Assembly: GCF_029626025.1 (NCBI RefSeq)
Contig: NZ_JARUBF010000001.1
Coordinates: 1-64,000 of the forward strand
Direction: 5' to 3'
From: Solwaraspora sp. WMMD406
Lineage (GTDB): Bacteria > Actinomycetota > Actinomycetes > Mycobacteriales > Micromonosporaceae
Length of the DNA stretch: 64,000 nucleotides
Position 1 is the stretch's first letter, and every line of letters begins with the position of its first letter. The notes under the pieces were generated by a model. The model was not told where the DNA came from and made no database searches. It saw only the letters and a list, made by a program, of their open reading frames with translations. Positions 1 through 8,532 of this stretch are shown piece after piece. A program made the translations under genes and the position numbers.

Positions 1-2
1 GC

Positions 3-1508
3 GTCGCCAAACGGGCCAAAGCCGCCACCACCGGCACCGACGTCACCGCGATGAGCCGATCCGCCGCGACCCTGGTCCACCCCGCCCTGCCGCCGGTGAT
101 ACACGCCGAGGTCGCAGCCGGGCTGAGCATCGACGCCACGCGATTGACCCCGGCCGCGCTCGCGACGTTCAAACACGCCGCCGCCATGGCCAACCCGAAG
201 TTCTACGAACTGCAGCGCCTCCGCAAATCCACCTGGGACACCCCACGCTTCATCCGCGGCTACGACCTCACCCTCGACGACCGACTCATCCTCCCGCGCG
301 GCCTGCGGCACACCATCACCACGATCGTCGAACGCGCCGGATCACGACTGGCCGTCACCGACGCACGCAACCCCGGAACCGAGATCGACGCCGCGTTCAC
401 CGGCGACCTCACCGACAAACAGACCCACGCGGTCAGCGCGCTCCTCGCCCACGACGACGGGATACTGGTCGCCCCACCCGGAGCCGGCAAGACCGTCATG
501 GCCTGCGCCATGATCACCGAACGCAACACCTCCACCCTGATCCTCGTCGACCGCAAAGCCCTCGCCGACCAGTGGCGCGCCCGCCTCGAGCAGTTCCTCA
601 CCCTCCGACCCGGTCAGCTCGGCGGCGGCCGCCGGAAACTCACCGGCGCGGTCGACATCGCCCTGCTGCCCTCCCTCGCGCGACGCGACGACATCCCCAC
701 CCTCACCCACGGCTACGGACACGTCATCGTCGACGAATGCCACCACCTGGCCGCCGCCGCGTACGAACACTGCGTCAAACGGATCGCCGCGCAGTTCTGG
801 CTCGGCCTCACCGCCACACCCACCCGACGCGACGGCCTCGGCCAACTCGTCACCTGGCAACTCGGACCCGTCCGACACACCCTCACCGACGAGCAACAAG
901 GCACCATCGCGGCCGCGATGCAGCCAGACGCCGGACCGAGACGGCTGCTCCACATCCACGACACCACATTCCAACCCGGCGACGTGGACCTCGACGCACC
1001 CGGCGCACTCGCCGAAGTCCACCGACGGCTGGCCCTCGACGAACCCCGCAACACCCGGATCGCCGACGACGTCACCGCGGCACTGACACGCGGACGCAAC
1101 TGCCTCGTCCTCACCCGCCGGATCGCCCACGTCGAGGCGCTCACCACCCTCCTCGCCGCCCGGGGACACCAAGCACTCGTGCTCCAAGGCGCCATGAGCA
1201 CCACCAACCGACGCACCGTCATCGACCGACTCGACACCGCCAAGGTCGGCGACGGACTCCTCGTCATCGGCACCACACCGTTCATCGGCGAAGGCTTCGA
1301 CGCCCCCGCCCTCGACACCCTCTTCCTCGCCGGCCCCATCTCCTACGACGGCCTACTCATCCAATGCGCCGGCCGCGTCATCCGCGCCGCACCCGGCAAA
1401 GACACCGCCGAAGTCCACGACTACCACGACCCCGCCACCCCCATCCTCGCCGCCTCACTCCCCCGCCGCATGCCCGGCTACCGCACGCTCGGCTTCACCA
1501 CACCCTGA
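3..1508 (+). CDS. DECH-box superfamily 2 helicase, TOTE-type (5' end outside window)
   Basis: The reading frame is open to the window edge, so the true start and any N-terminal domain lie upstream. Counting from the first internal Met (base 51), the Walker A motif APPGAGKT is at residues 141-148, DECH (motif II) at 228-231 and GLTATP (motif III) at 252-257; a C-terminal helicase domain ends with GFDAP and QCAGRVIR. The segment before Walker A (FYELQRLR, TWDTPRFI, LILPRG) is, from memory, the one that in actinobacterial proteins joins an archaeo-eukaryotic-primase-like TOTE domain to this helicase. A TOTE conflict-system protein is therefore likely, but the primase part is not visible. The alternative is a plain type III restriction or UvsW-like helicase. 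ATP-dependent nucleic-acid remodelling is secure; the defence role is inferred. Confidence 0.85.
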   Translation, partial: VAKRAKAATTGTDVTAMSRSAATLVHPALPPVIHAEVAAGLSIDATRLTPAALATFKHAAAMANPKFYELQRLRKSTWDTPRFIRGYDLTLDDRLILPRGLRHTITTIVERAGSRLAVTDARNPGTEIDAAFTGDLTDKQTHAVSALLAHDDGILVAPPGAGKTVMACAMITERNTSTLILVDRKALADQWRARLEQFLTLRPGQLGGGRRKLTGAVDIALLPSLARRDDIPTLTHGYGHVIVDECHHLAAAAYEHCVKRIAAQFWLGLTATPTRRDGLGQLVTWQLGPVRHTLTDEQQGTIAAAMQPDAGPRRLLHIHDTTFQPGDVDLDAPGALAEVHRRLALDEPRNTRIADDVTAALTRGRNCLVLTRRIAHVEALTTLLAARGHQALVLQGAMSTTNRRTVIDRLDTAKVGDGLLVIGTTPFIGEGFDAPALDTLFLAGPISYDGLLIQCAGRVIRAAPGKDTAEVHDYHDPATPILAASLPRRMPGYRTLGFTTP

Positions 1509-1679
1509 ACCCACGCCCAGCCGTAGCAGCTCGCCCCGCACGCGCCGATGTCCCCGTCGGGGGTTCTCTCCGGCGAGGCGTCGGACCAGGTCCGCTGACC
1601 GGCGACCCGGATGTAGGGGCACCGCGGGTCATCAGCTCGCGGACCGCCGCGAGGTGGTCGACTGTCAGCGCGGTGATGA

Positions 1680-2573
1680 TCATCGCCGTGTCTGGCGGAT
1701 CAGGTCGGCGGCGTGGCCGCGCAGGCGGGCCAGCGCGGTGAGGCGGTGTGTCTTCTGCGCGTTGTCGGGCAGCGGGGCGTGGAGGCGGATCTCCCGGGCG
1801 ACGAGCAGGGCCAGGTTGACCGCGAACCCGACGGTGAGGTCGTGGCCGTGGATCCGGTCGGTGATCGCCTGTGCGAGGGTCGGGCTGGCGGGTGCGCCGA
1901 TGGTGTAGAGCAGGGCCAGGTCGTAGCCGGGGAGATATCGGCCGCAGTGTTCGAAGTCGATGATCGCGCAGCGGCCGTCGGCGAGCAGCAGGTTGGCCGG
2001 TAACGGGTCGCCGTGTGCGACCTGCCGGGTGTCGCCGCTGGCGTCGACGAGCTGGTGCAGCGCTGCCCGGTCGGCGTCGTCGAGCTGGCCTGCGGCGTGT
2101 TCGGCGTCGATGCGGCCGTGGTAGTCGGCGATCGGCTCCGGCAGCGGCGGGTGCGGCATCCACGCGGCCACCGCATGAAGGGTATCCAGCACGACGTCGA
2201 CGGATCGGCCGTTCACATCGCCGGTCAGGTGTCGCTCGTCGGCCAGGCGGGCGCCTGGCACGCGCGTGAGGACGGTGAGCCGCTCGTCGGCGTACCGCAG
2301 CCGGGGCGTGACCACCGGGGGCGGGTCCGCGGCGATGCGCCGGTAGACATCGAGTTCATGCTCGCGGCGGCCGGTCCAGTACGGATCGTCGGTGGTGAGC
2401 AGCTTGACCACGACCGGCTCACCGTCGCGGGACCCGGCGGCCACGATCGCCTTGTCCGTGTGATGCAGCAGCCCTTCGACCATGATCCCGACCCGGGCGG
2501 CGTGCTGGCGCAGCGCCGACCGAGCGTCAGGGTCGGTTGGCCGGAACACGATCTGGGACGCGGAGGAGGACAT
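1680..2573 (-). CDS. aminoglycoside phosphotransferase-fold kinase
   Basis: This is a 297-residue APH/choline-kinase-fold protein. The Brenner motif HGDPLPAN is at residues 187-194 and the metal-binding DFE at 206-208. A glycine-poor N-lobe contains a VVVKLL strand (about 55-60) that would hold the ATP-binding lysine. The frame runs 78 codons further upstream, but that stretch is rich in Arg/Pro/Ser. The ATG at 2573, preceded by an AGGA-containing site, starts a sequence that aligns with the family, so it was chosen. The gene converges on the helicase and lies downstream of the LexA-like gene on the same strand. The substrate is unknown; the fold covers antibiotic, homoserine, choline and small-metabolite kinases, and nothing here shows drug resistance. 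Confidence 0.8.
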   Translation of the reverse strand: MSSSASQIVFRPTDPDARSALRQHAARVGIMVEGLLHHTDKAIVAAGSRDGEPVVVKLLTTDDPYWTGRREHELDVYRRIAADPPPVVTPRLRYADERLTVLTRVPGARLADERHLTGDVNGRSVDVVLDTLHAVAAWMPHPPLPEPIADYHGRIDAEHAAGQLDDADRAALHQLVDASGDTRQVAHGDPLPANLLLADGRCAIIDFEHCGRYLPGYDLALLYTIGAPASPTLAQAITDRIHGHDLTVGFAVNLALLVAREIRLHAPLPDNAQKTHRLTALARLRGHAADLIRQTRR

Positions 2574-2808
2574 CAGGTCATCCTGCCCGCCGACGGGGTC
2601 ACGGCCAACGGGCGGCACGCCAGCCCGAGCTGGTGACGGCGCGCCTTCGTCACCATTTGTCGTGCCGGCCGATGACCGCGCCGGGAAAGAACAGTGACAT
2701 CGGACAGCGGTCTTCATGGCCGGGCCCGCCAGCAGGCGGGCCGAGCCCTCGGCTCCTCTCGATCGTCCGGGCGGGGGCGGTGATGCGGGGTGGCGGCGAT
2801 CATCCATA

Positions 2809-3477
2809 TCACGGGCGGTGCAGGACGCAGACGACTTTGCCGAGGATTGTCGCGTGATCGCCGGGCAGTACCGGGTAGCGCGGGTTGCGGGGGACGAGCT
2901 CGGTGCGACCGTCGCGCTTTCGGTACTGCTTGACGGTGGCTTCCCCGTCGAGCATCGCGGCGACGATGTCGCCGTTGTCGGCGGCCGCCTGCTGCCTCAC
3001 CACGATGATGTCGCCGTCGGCGATGGCCGCTTCGATCATGGAGTCGCCTCGTACCCGCAGCGCGAACAGCGGGCCCCGGCCGACCATGTCGGCGGGCAGG
3101 GACAGCACCTCCTCCACCAACTCTTCGGCGAGGATCGGCGCGCCGGCGGCGATGGATCCCAACAGGGGCACAGCGATTCCCGACAAGGCGCCCGAATCCA
3201 TTGATGGCTTGTCACCAGGCAGAGGGCGGGCATCAACCGCTCGCGGCCCGCCAGGGGCCCGCCGGATCAGGCCGTGGTGTTCGAGGGCCTTCAGGTGATG
3301 CGCCACCGACGAAGGGGAACCAAGCCCGACGGCCACACCGATCTCCCGCACCGTCGGCGGATAGCCATGCCGCTGAACCCAGTTACGGATCACGTCAAGA
3401 ATCTGCCGCTGCCGGTCGGTCAACGACACCGGATCAGATGGCACGTCAGGAACGGTCACCCCAAAACGATACCGCAC
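2809..3477 (-). CDS. lexA: LexA-like SOS repressor / S24 autopeptidase
   Basis: The protein has 222 residues from the GTG at 3477. The N-terminal winged helix (residues about 18-75) includes YPPTVREIG and VAHHLKAL, typical of LexA. The Ala-Gly cleavage site is at 111-112 (IAAGAP). The catalytic dyad is Ser146 in GDSMIEAAI and Lys183 in GEATVKQY, so self-cleavage should be intact. A second GTG, seven codons in (3459), is an equally good start because it clears the operator overlapping the first codons. It represses DNA-damage genes in the cytoplasm until RecA filaments trigger cleavage. Its accessory setting suggests it may be a second lexA copy of a mobile region rather than the housekeeping one; this cannot be settled from the window. 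Confidence 0.88.
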   Translation of the reverse strand: MRYRFGVTVPDVPSDPVSLTDRQRQILDVIRNWVQRHGYPPTVREIGVAVGLGSPSSVAHHLKALEHHGLIRRAPGGPRAVDARPLPGDKPSMDSGALSGIAVPLLGSIAAGAPILAEELVEEVLSLPADMVGRGPLFALRVRGDSMIEAAIADGDIIVVRQQAAADNGDIVAAMLDGEATVKQYRKRDGRTELVPRNPRYPVLPGDHATILGKVVCVLHRP

Positions 3478-3507
3478 ATCAGAACATGCGTACTAACTCT
3501 GCGGTAT
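3469..3507. promoter_or_regulatory. nested inverted repeats, candidate LexA operator
   Basis: An outer perfect 8-bp inverted repeat, ATACCGCA (3469-3476) and TGCGGTAT (3500-3507), encloses GAACATGCGTAC (3482-3493). The inner site differs by one base from the actinobacterial SOS core GAAC-N4-GTTC. Both share a centre at about 3488. It sits at the start of the lexA-like gene, as expected for autorepression. The outer arms could be a second regulator site or stabilise the operator. Confidence 0.55.
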
Positions 3508-3818
3508 AGTCGCGTTGTCTGCGCATCATCGAGACATGGCTTCAGTGCACCCCTTAACGGAACGTGGTCCCCGCAGTTCCGACGCCGCCTCGCACGCGTT
3601 CACGGTTGCCGGCAGCGGCGCGAGGTGCGTCTCGATGCGGCGCGGAACGGCGGTACCGAATCGACCAACTGCCATACCTTCGGCGCGGGCCAGAGGACGG
3701 TTCGTGTGTCGGCTGCCGGGACCGCTCGGCCGGTTCTGCCGAGGGGAAAGCTTCCAGCGCCGCTGTACTCCCTCCGTCGCCGTCCGTTCTCAGCTGGCTT
3801 CGGCGAGGATCGGCCGGC
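3508..3818. other. intergenic stretch without a convincing gene
   Basis: Several overlapping frames are open on both strands, but none has family resemblance, a good ribosome site or consistent third-position bias. It separates the LexA operator from the displaced tail of the IS630-interrupted gene and probably contains that gene's 3' flank. Confidence 0.5.
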
Positions 3819-3860
3819 TCATTCGCCAGACTCGGACTGAATACGGAGCGTCTCACCTCT
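3819..3860 (-). pseudogene. displaced 3' end of the gene interrupted by the IS630 element
   Basis: Removing bases 3863-5567 and one TA copy joins the frame of the gene at 5570-6419 to this stretch. It then reads through Arg-Gly-Glu-Thr-Leu-Arg-Ile-Gln-Ser-Glu-Ser-Gly-Glu to a TGA at 3819-3821. The match in frame and the presence of a proper stop show that the last 13 or so codons were cut off by the insertion. Confidence 0.75.
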
Positions 3861-3861
3861 T

Positions 3862-3889
3862 AGTGGTTCAGGTCGTAAGTCCTTCGGGG
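3862..3889 (+). repeat. left terminal inverted repeat of IS630 element
   Basis: It begins AGTGGTTCAGG and ends CCTTCGGGG and is the exact reverse complement of 5540-5567. Confidence 0.93.
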
Positions 3890-3920
3890 GTTGACGGTCC
3901 GGACCTGGCGCGGTTGGTGA

Positions 3921-4235
3921 TCAAGAGGTCCTGGGGCTGAGCTTGAGGTCGCAGACCAGGTCGAAGGCTTCCTCGGTGGTGCCGGTGAACCAGACCTGGT
4001 TCTCGTAGTCGTTCGTGCTGGCGGTGTGGATGGCGGTACCCCACCGGTGGGCGGAACCGCCGTAACGCAGTCGCATCAGGGGGAGCCGTTCACCGTCGGT
4101 CAGCTCGACGGTGACGTAGGCGAACTGGCCGTGGTACCGCACGTGCACGCCCGCCACCTGTGGCCAGTTCCGGCGGGCGTGCCCGCTCAGCCGCTGGATC
4201 AAGGACGCCTTGGTCGACGCGGGGATCGTGGGCAT
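3921..4235 (-). CDS. small passenger protein of the IS630 element, unknown function
   Basis: This 104-residue protein is encoded antisense to the transposase and entirely inside the inverted repeats. It contains HARRNWPQ, VHVRYHGQFAYVTVEL and LMRLRYGGSAHRWG, which read as a compact beta-rich domain. Similar small proteins of 100-115 residues with the LMRLRYGGSA motif are, from memory, widespread in Streptomyces and relatives. It has no signal peptide or membrane segment. Whether it helps transposition, regulates it or is simply carried is unknown. The last residues lie near the left end of the element, so the C-terminus could be element-specific. Confidence 0.7.
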   Translation of the reverse strand: MPTIPASTKASLIQRLSGHARRNWPQVAGVHVRYHGQFAYVTVELTDGERLPLMRLRYGGSAHRWGTAIHTASTNDYENQVWFTGTTEEAFDLVCDLKLSPRTS

Positions 4236-4342
4236 GGCCTCATCCTCCCCGTTCGCGGCGTGTCACGTGCCGCTGTCGAGCCGTCATCCGGCAAGGATCG
4301 TGATCCGCCACGGGGGCCGTCGATCGACCGTGGAGTCCTCCA

Positions 4343-5539
4343 GTGCCCGCCTGCCACGCCCGCCAGATCACCGTGTCCGCCGCCGACCGGCACCGGCTCG
4401 AAACCCTGGCCCGCTCACATGCCGCCGGCTACCAGCAGGTCATCCGCGCCCGGATCGTCCGCGACGCCGCCCGTGGCCACTCCAACGCGGCGATCGCCCG
4501 CCGGCATCAGGTCACCGTCGACACGGTACGACGCTGGCGCGGTCGGTACGCCGACGAGGGCATGGCCGGGCTGACAGACCGACCCCGCAGCGGACGACCG
4601 CCCCGTCTCACCCCGGTCCAGATCGCCGAGGTCAAAGCCCTGGCCTGTCAACTACCGGCCGAGACCGGCACACCGCTGTCGAAGTGGAACTGCCCCGACC
4701 TCGCCAGAGAGGTCGCCGCCCGGGGAATCGCCGAGACGATCTCACCGGCCACGATCCGCAGAATCCTGGCCGCCGACACGATCAAACCCTGGCGACACCA
4801 GTCGTGGATCTTCATCCGGGACCCGGACTTCGCCACCCGCGCCACCCGCGTCCTGAACCTCTACCAGCGCGTCTTCGACGGTCGGCCACTGGGCGACGAC
4901 GAGTACGTCATCAGCGCCGACGAGAAGACCTCCATCCAGGCCCGCTGCCGCTGCCACCCCACACTGCCCCCCGGCACCGGCCGCGCCATGCGGGTCAACC
5001 ACGAGTACGACCGCGGCGGCGCCCTCGCCTACCTCGCCGCCTACGACGTGCACCGCGCCCACGTCATCGGACTCTGCCACGACACCACCGGCATCACCCC
5101 GTTCACCGACCTCGTCGACGAGGTCATGACCCGGGAACCGTACGCCTCCGCCCGCCGCGTGTTCTGGATCGTCGACAACGGCTCCTCCCACCGGGGCCAG
5201 ACCGCGATCGACCGCCTGCGCAGGCGCTACCCCAACGCCGTCATGATCCACACCCCGGTCCACGCCTCCTGGCTCAACCAAATCGAGATCTACTTCTCCA
5301 TCGTGCAACGCAAAGTCGTCACCCCCAACGACTTCACCAGCCTCGACCAGGTGCAATACCGCCTCGCCGCCTTCGAACAGCGCTACAACGCGACCGCCCG
5401 GCCCTTCAGATGGAAGTTCACCCCGACCGACCTCACCGACCTACTGGCCCGGATCGAACGACACGAACGGAAAGACCCACACCCCGAGCAACACGCCGAC
5501 TGCCAACACCAGCCCGCCGCACACGCCCAGGCCGCGTAA
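4343..5539 (+). CDS. IS630-family DDE transposase
   Basis: The transposase has 398 residues. An N-terminal helix-turn-helix region (about 35-75, HSNAAIARRHQV...TVRRWRGRY) is followed by a second DNA-binding part and a DDE catalytic domain. The triad is Asp193 (ISADEKT), Asp278 (IVDNGSSH) and Glu315 (WLNQIEIYFS). The GTG at 4343 gives the full helical N-terminus. The C-terminal tail after about residue 370 is rich in His, Gln and Ala. The protein should be functional: length, motifs and the complete element all agree. Confidence 0.93.
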   Translation: MPACHARQITVSAADRHRLETLARSHAAGYQQVIRARIVRDAARGHSNAAIARRHQVTVDTVRRWRGRYADEGMAGLTDRPRSGRPPRLTPVQIAEVKALACQLPAETGTPLSKWNCPDLAREVAARGIAETISPATIRRILAADTIKPWRHQSWIFIRDPDFATRATRVLNLYQRVFDGRPLGDDEYVISADEKTSIQARCRCHPTLPPGTGRAMRVNHEYDRGGALAYLAAYDVHRAHVIGLCHDTTGITPFTDLVDEVMTREPYASARRVFWIVDNGSSHRGQTAIDRLRRRYPNAVMIHTPVHASWLNQIEIYFSIVQRKVVTPNDFTSLDQVQYRLAAFEQRYNATARPFRWKFTPTDLTDLLARIERHERKDPHPEQHADCQHQPAAHAQAA

Positions 5540-5567
5540 CCCCGAAGGACTTACGACCTGAACCACT
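5540..5567 (-). repeat. right terminal inverted repeat of IS630 element
   Basis: It is the exact reverse complement of 3862-3889 and overlaps only the transposase stop codon region. Confidence 0.93.
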
Positions 5568-6419
5568 TAGGACAAGATCAAAAGATCGGCCGGTGCCTGT
5601 GGCGTTGATACCGGGTAGGCCCGCGGTGGTATCGAGCAGCATGGCGGTGACGTCTTTCGGGTAGGGGTAGCCGTTCCACTGCAAGTGCCAGTGCGGACCA
5701 GCGCCAATGAGTCGACGGCGTAACCGGTAGTCGTTGAAGCCAGTGGGTCGGGCGCGGCCGAGCGGATCGTAGAACCAGTAGCCAATGGCCCACCTACCGG
5801 AGACATCGCGGGCGCTGAGGCGGGTGACCAGCGCGCGGAGGATCTGGGCGACGCCGTCAGGTGGAACGGGGTTGAAGCGCAGTGAGTCCCGCTCCGTCGG
5901 CGTCAGCGGGACATCGGGCGTCCACCATCGTCGCCCGTCTCGGCTGGCCCCGGAGTAGCTCGCGAAGCAGCTGTCATCGAACAGGGTGCGCCGTCGACCG
6001 GTGACGGTCATCCGGGCACCGGTGGGTAGGTGGACCAGTCGGTAGGTTTCGTTGTCGTCGAGGTGGCTCAGGCGCAGCCCTGGCAACTCGGCCGTGTCCT
6101 TCCCGACGCCGTTGGGAACGAGGTAGCCGAGGACGTTGGTGGGACACTCCGCAACGACGACGAGGTCGTCGAAGCGCGGGGACATCGTCAGCGTGCAGTG
6201 AGTCAGCGTGCTGACGATCGAGCTGCCGACGAGTACCCCCGTGTCGCCGGCGTTGAACAGATGTGTGGCGAGCAGGGTGCGGAGCCGTTGCTGGGGGAGG
6301 CTGCAGCGGTCCAAGCCGAGGTCGCCGTTACGCCCGACGCCCTGGCGGGCTGCCATGATGTGCTCGCCGGTGTACGCCGCCCGTACCCGGGCCCGCGCTG
6401 AACGAAGTGAATGGGACAT
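5568..6419 (-). pseudogene. unknown gene interrupted near its 3' end by the IS630 element
   Basis: About 283 codons survive from an ATG at 6419; the frame then runs into the element and would translate roughly 45 foreign residues. The native tail is found at 3819-3860, giving an ancestral protein of about 297 residues. It has no signal peptide and no family I recognise. Visible features are an N-terminal basic helix, a beta-rich middle and an aromatic stretch WAIGYWFYDPLG near residue 225. Because only the last residues are replaced, the protein may still fold and work. Confidence 0.7.
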
Positions 6420-7022
6420 GCGTGACCCTCCACGCCGCCCGGCCAGCGGTTGTCACACAGCCATGAGGTCAAGAAGACAGACTCGGTGGAGCGGGCGCAC
6501 CACACCCTTGCTCGCGCGTCCGCCAGGTCCGGGTGGTTGGCGTACGTCACTTCCGACCCTCCACCGCAGCCGGATCTGCTGAGGCTAACACGTGCGTGCC
6601 GCGCCGGCCCCAAGGCGAGCCGGTGACGGGTCGCTATTGAGAGCGGCACAGGCGTCCGTTCCGAGAGCAGGTTCGCGCCTTGGACGACACGGTCTGGCGA
6701 CGTGTTTGTGTTCTCCACGATCCTGACGCCGCCTGTCGGGCCTGGCCCTGACGTTCCTGCTCACCGCGCCGAACTTGCCCTGTGGGCTTTTTCCCGTGCG
6801 GGATAGGTCTGTGGACAGAACAGGCGGACCCGCGGGGCAGGGATCTCGTAGTCCTGCTTCCGTATCAGCTGGCCGCGGACAAGTAGGCGGCCAGCAGTCA
6901 GGTGGGTGCGGACGACGCCGACAGCGGGCGCCTTGCGGCTTGCTCCGTCAGGGGACCGTGATGTCGAGGGCGGGAAGAGATCAGCCGGTCGCCGGTAGCC
7001 CGGCGGCTGGGATACTGACGCG
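6420..7022. other. 603-bp intergenic region carrying the upstream copy of the hemC-tail repeat
   Basis: No frame here has coding character. The one recognisable item is the hemC-tail copy at 6811-6879. The region holds the divergent promoters of the interrupted gene on the left and the nuclease gene on the right. Confidence 0.55.
6811..6879. repeat. direct repeat copy A: detached hemC 3' tail
   Basis: It matches 63 of 69 positions with 8533-8601. At 6865-6879 it contains what would be the last four codons and stop of hemC on the minus strand, although no hemC lies here. Looser similarity extends about 35 bp further left, with gaps. The pair flanks the nuclease gene like duplicated attachment sites. 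Confidence 0.8.
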
Positions 7023-8393
7023 GTGCCCACCGATCCCGGACCACAGATGAACACCAGTCTCGTGAGCCGGTACGCCGACCTGCGCAAGCAGGCCGGCGGG
7101 ATGACTGAGTCGGTACGCGGGATGCGGTTAAACACCCTGATCGCCGACGCGCTGGTTCGCGACGGAATCGACGCCGAGGCCGATCAGCGGGGGCCACACG
7201 GCGAAGTCGACGTCGCGTTCTGTTACGACGGCACCTGGTGGCTGCTGGAGGCGAAGTGGTACGCCGACCCGATCACCGACGAACCGCTACGCCACCTGAG
7301 TGATGTGCTGACCGAGCGGCGACCGGGCACCATGGGCATCCTCGCCTCGTGGTCGGGGTTCGCCGCCAGCGCGCTACGCCGCGCTGAACGATCCCGCGAC
7401 GTCGTACTGCTCGACCGCACCCACCTGGAAGCATTGATCAGCGGTACCGTGTCCGGACCCGAACTCATCGACGCTGTGAACCGGTCGCTGTCGGTGTTCG
7501 GCCACCCGAACCTGCCGTTGGCGACGCTTCTGCGCCCACGACGCCCGGACCCGGACCCGCTACGGTCGGGTGTCCCCGATGGCTTCACCCCGGCTGCCGT
7601 CGCAGCACCCGGCGCGGTAGATCCCACCGTGACTGCCTACGGCACCACGATCGCCGGCATCACCGCCGACCACGGCCGACTGCTCATCACCGTGGACGAC
7701 GGCATCATGGACCTCGCCGTCGGTCGCCGCGCCCAGCCTCGCCGGCGTCTGGAACTCACCGACTGCGTCGGCAGCCCGTTAGCCACGACCGATGGTGACC
7801 TCTTCGTGGTCCGCAACGGCGGGGTGCTGCGCCACCGGCAGGACGCCTTGGAAGTGGCCGCAGGCGGCTTTACCCGCCCGCCGATCATCGTCCCCGGCCC
7901 GCACGGCACACCGTGGCTGCTGGACCGCGACACGGTCGGCTGGCCCGGCACCGAGCACGCCAGTCTGGTGCAGATCGGTGACCACCTCGGCGACCAGCAG
8001 CGATGGCCCGCAGGGCTCCCGGCGGGCGCCTGCCAGACGGCGTGCTGGCTGTACGAACGCACGTTCTTCGTGCTCGGCGACGGGCACAGCGCGATCACCG
8101 ACGTCGACACCGGCAAGCACCGGTGGGTCGTGACCCCGGTCGGCCGGCCGCACGGCCTCATCCGTCTCGACGAGCGCCACGTCCTGATCGTCGGTGCCGA
8201 TCGCCACGTCCTCATCACCGTCCTCGACACCGCCACCGGGCAGGCGACCGAACCAACGCCGATCAACCTGACCGGCCCGGTGCGCGGAGCGGCACGTATC
8301 CGCGATGCCCTGATCATCCTGGCCGGCGCACCGGTCGACCACGCCACCGTCGTGCCGGTAGTCGCTCGACTTGACCTGCCCAGCCTGGTGTAG
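7023..8393 (+). CDS. PD-(D/E)XK nuclease fused to a probable beta-propeller domain
   Basis: The protein has 456 residues from GTG 7023; ATG 7047 is an alternative start. Residues about 30-130 form an Mrr/restriction-endonuclease-like core with Asp63 in GEVDVAF and Glu76-x-Lys78 in LLEAKWY, the expected metal-binding signature. After a proline-rich linker (about 170-200), the C-terminal half contains repeated strand units with Gly-Asp turns (TVDDGIMDLAVG, VRNGGVLRH, VLGDGHSAITDVDTG, LIVGADRHVLI), read here as a PQQ/WD-like propeller. I recognise the nuclease with good confidence and the propeller only by repeat rhythm. There is no signal peptide. It stands alone between two copies of the hemC tail, which suggests acquisition as a unit; a role in DNA restriction or defence is inferred. 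Confidence 0.8.
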   Translation: MPTDPGPQMNTSLVSRYADLRKQAGGMTESVRGMRLNTLIADALVRDGIDAEADQRGPHGEVDVAFCYDGTWWLLEAKWYADPITDEPLRHLSDVLTERRPGTMGILASWSGFAASALRRAERSRDVVLLDRTHLEALISGTVSGPELIDAVNRSLSVFGHPNLPLATLLRPRRPDPDPLRSGVPDGFTPAAVAAPGAVDPTVTAYGTTIAGITADHGRLLITVDDGIMDLAVGRRAQPRRRLELTDCVGSPLATTDGDLFVVRNGGVLRHRQDALEVAAGGFTRPPIIVPGPHGTPWLLDRDTVGWPGTEHASLVQIGDHLGDQQRWPAGLPAGACQTACWLYERTFFVLGDGHSAITDVDTGKHRWVVTPVGRPHGLIRLDERHVLIVGADRHVLITVLDTATGQATEPTPINLTGPVRGAARIRDALIILAGAPVDHATVVPVVARLDLPSLV

Positions 8394-8532
8394 TTCCTAC
8401 CCCGATAACCGGCGCTGATGACTGCATGGTCACGCCCTCGCGAGCGGCCGCCTGTTCGACGGGGCGGGCTGGGTACGTGCGAGCGGGATCACCGCCTGCC
8501 AGATGCCGTATGCCCTGCTTTTCCCATGTCCC

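Larger units (their letters stand above)
3863..5567. mobile_element. IS630-family insertion sequence with passenger gene
   Basis: The element is about 1.7 kb, bounded by 28-bp inverted repeats matching perfectly (3862-3889 and 5540-5567; the outermost left A belongs to the target). TA dinucleotides at 3861-3862 and 5568-5569 are the expected IS630/Tc1-mariner target duplication. It holds the transposase on the plus strand and a small gene on the minus strand, and it interrupts the minus-strand gene whose halves lie at 5570-6419 and 3819-3860. The intact ends and transposase suggest a recent, possibly active copy. Confidence 0.92.

Noticed and set aside
260-1741. Long open frames antisense to, or shifted against, the helicase gene
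   Set aside because: They are by-products of GC-rich codon bias; they are Arg/Pro- or Gly/Val-rich, lack ribosome sites and match no family.
3515-3940. Open frame on the plus strand between lexA and the IS630 element
   Set aside because: It runs across the IS630 boundary and has no family resemblance, so it cannot be a native gene.
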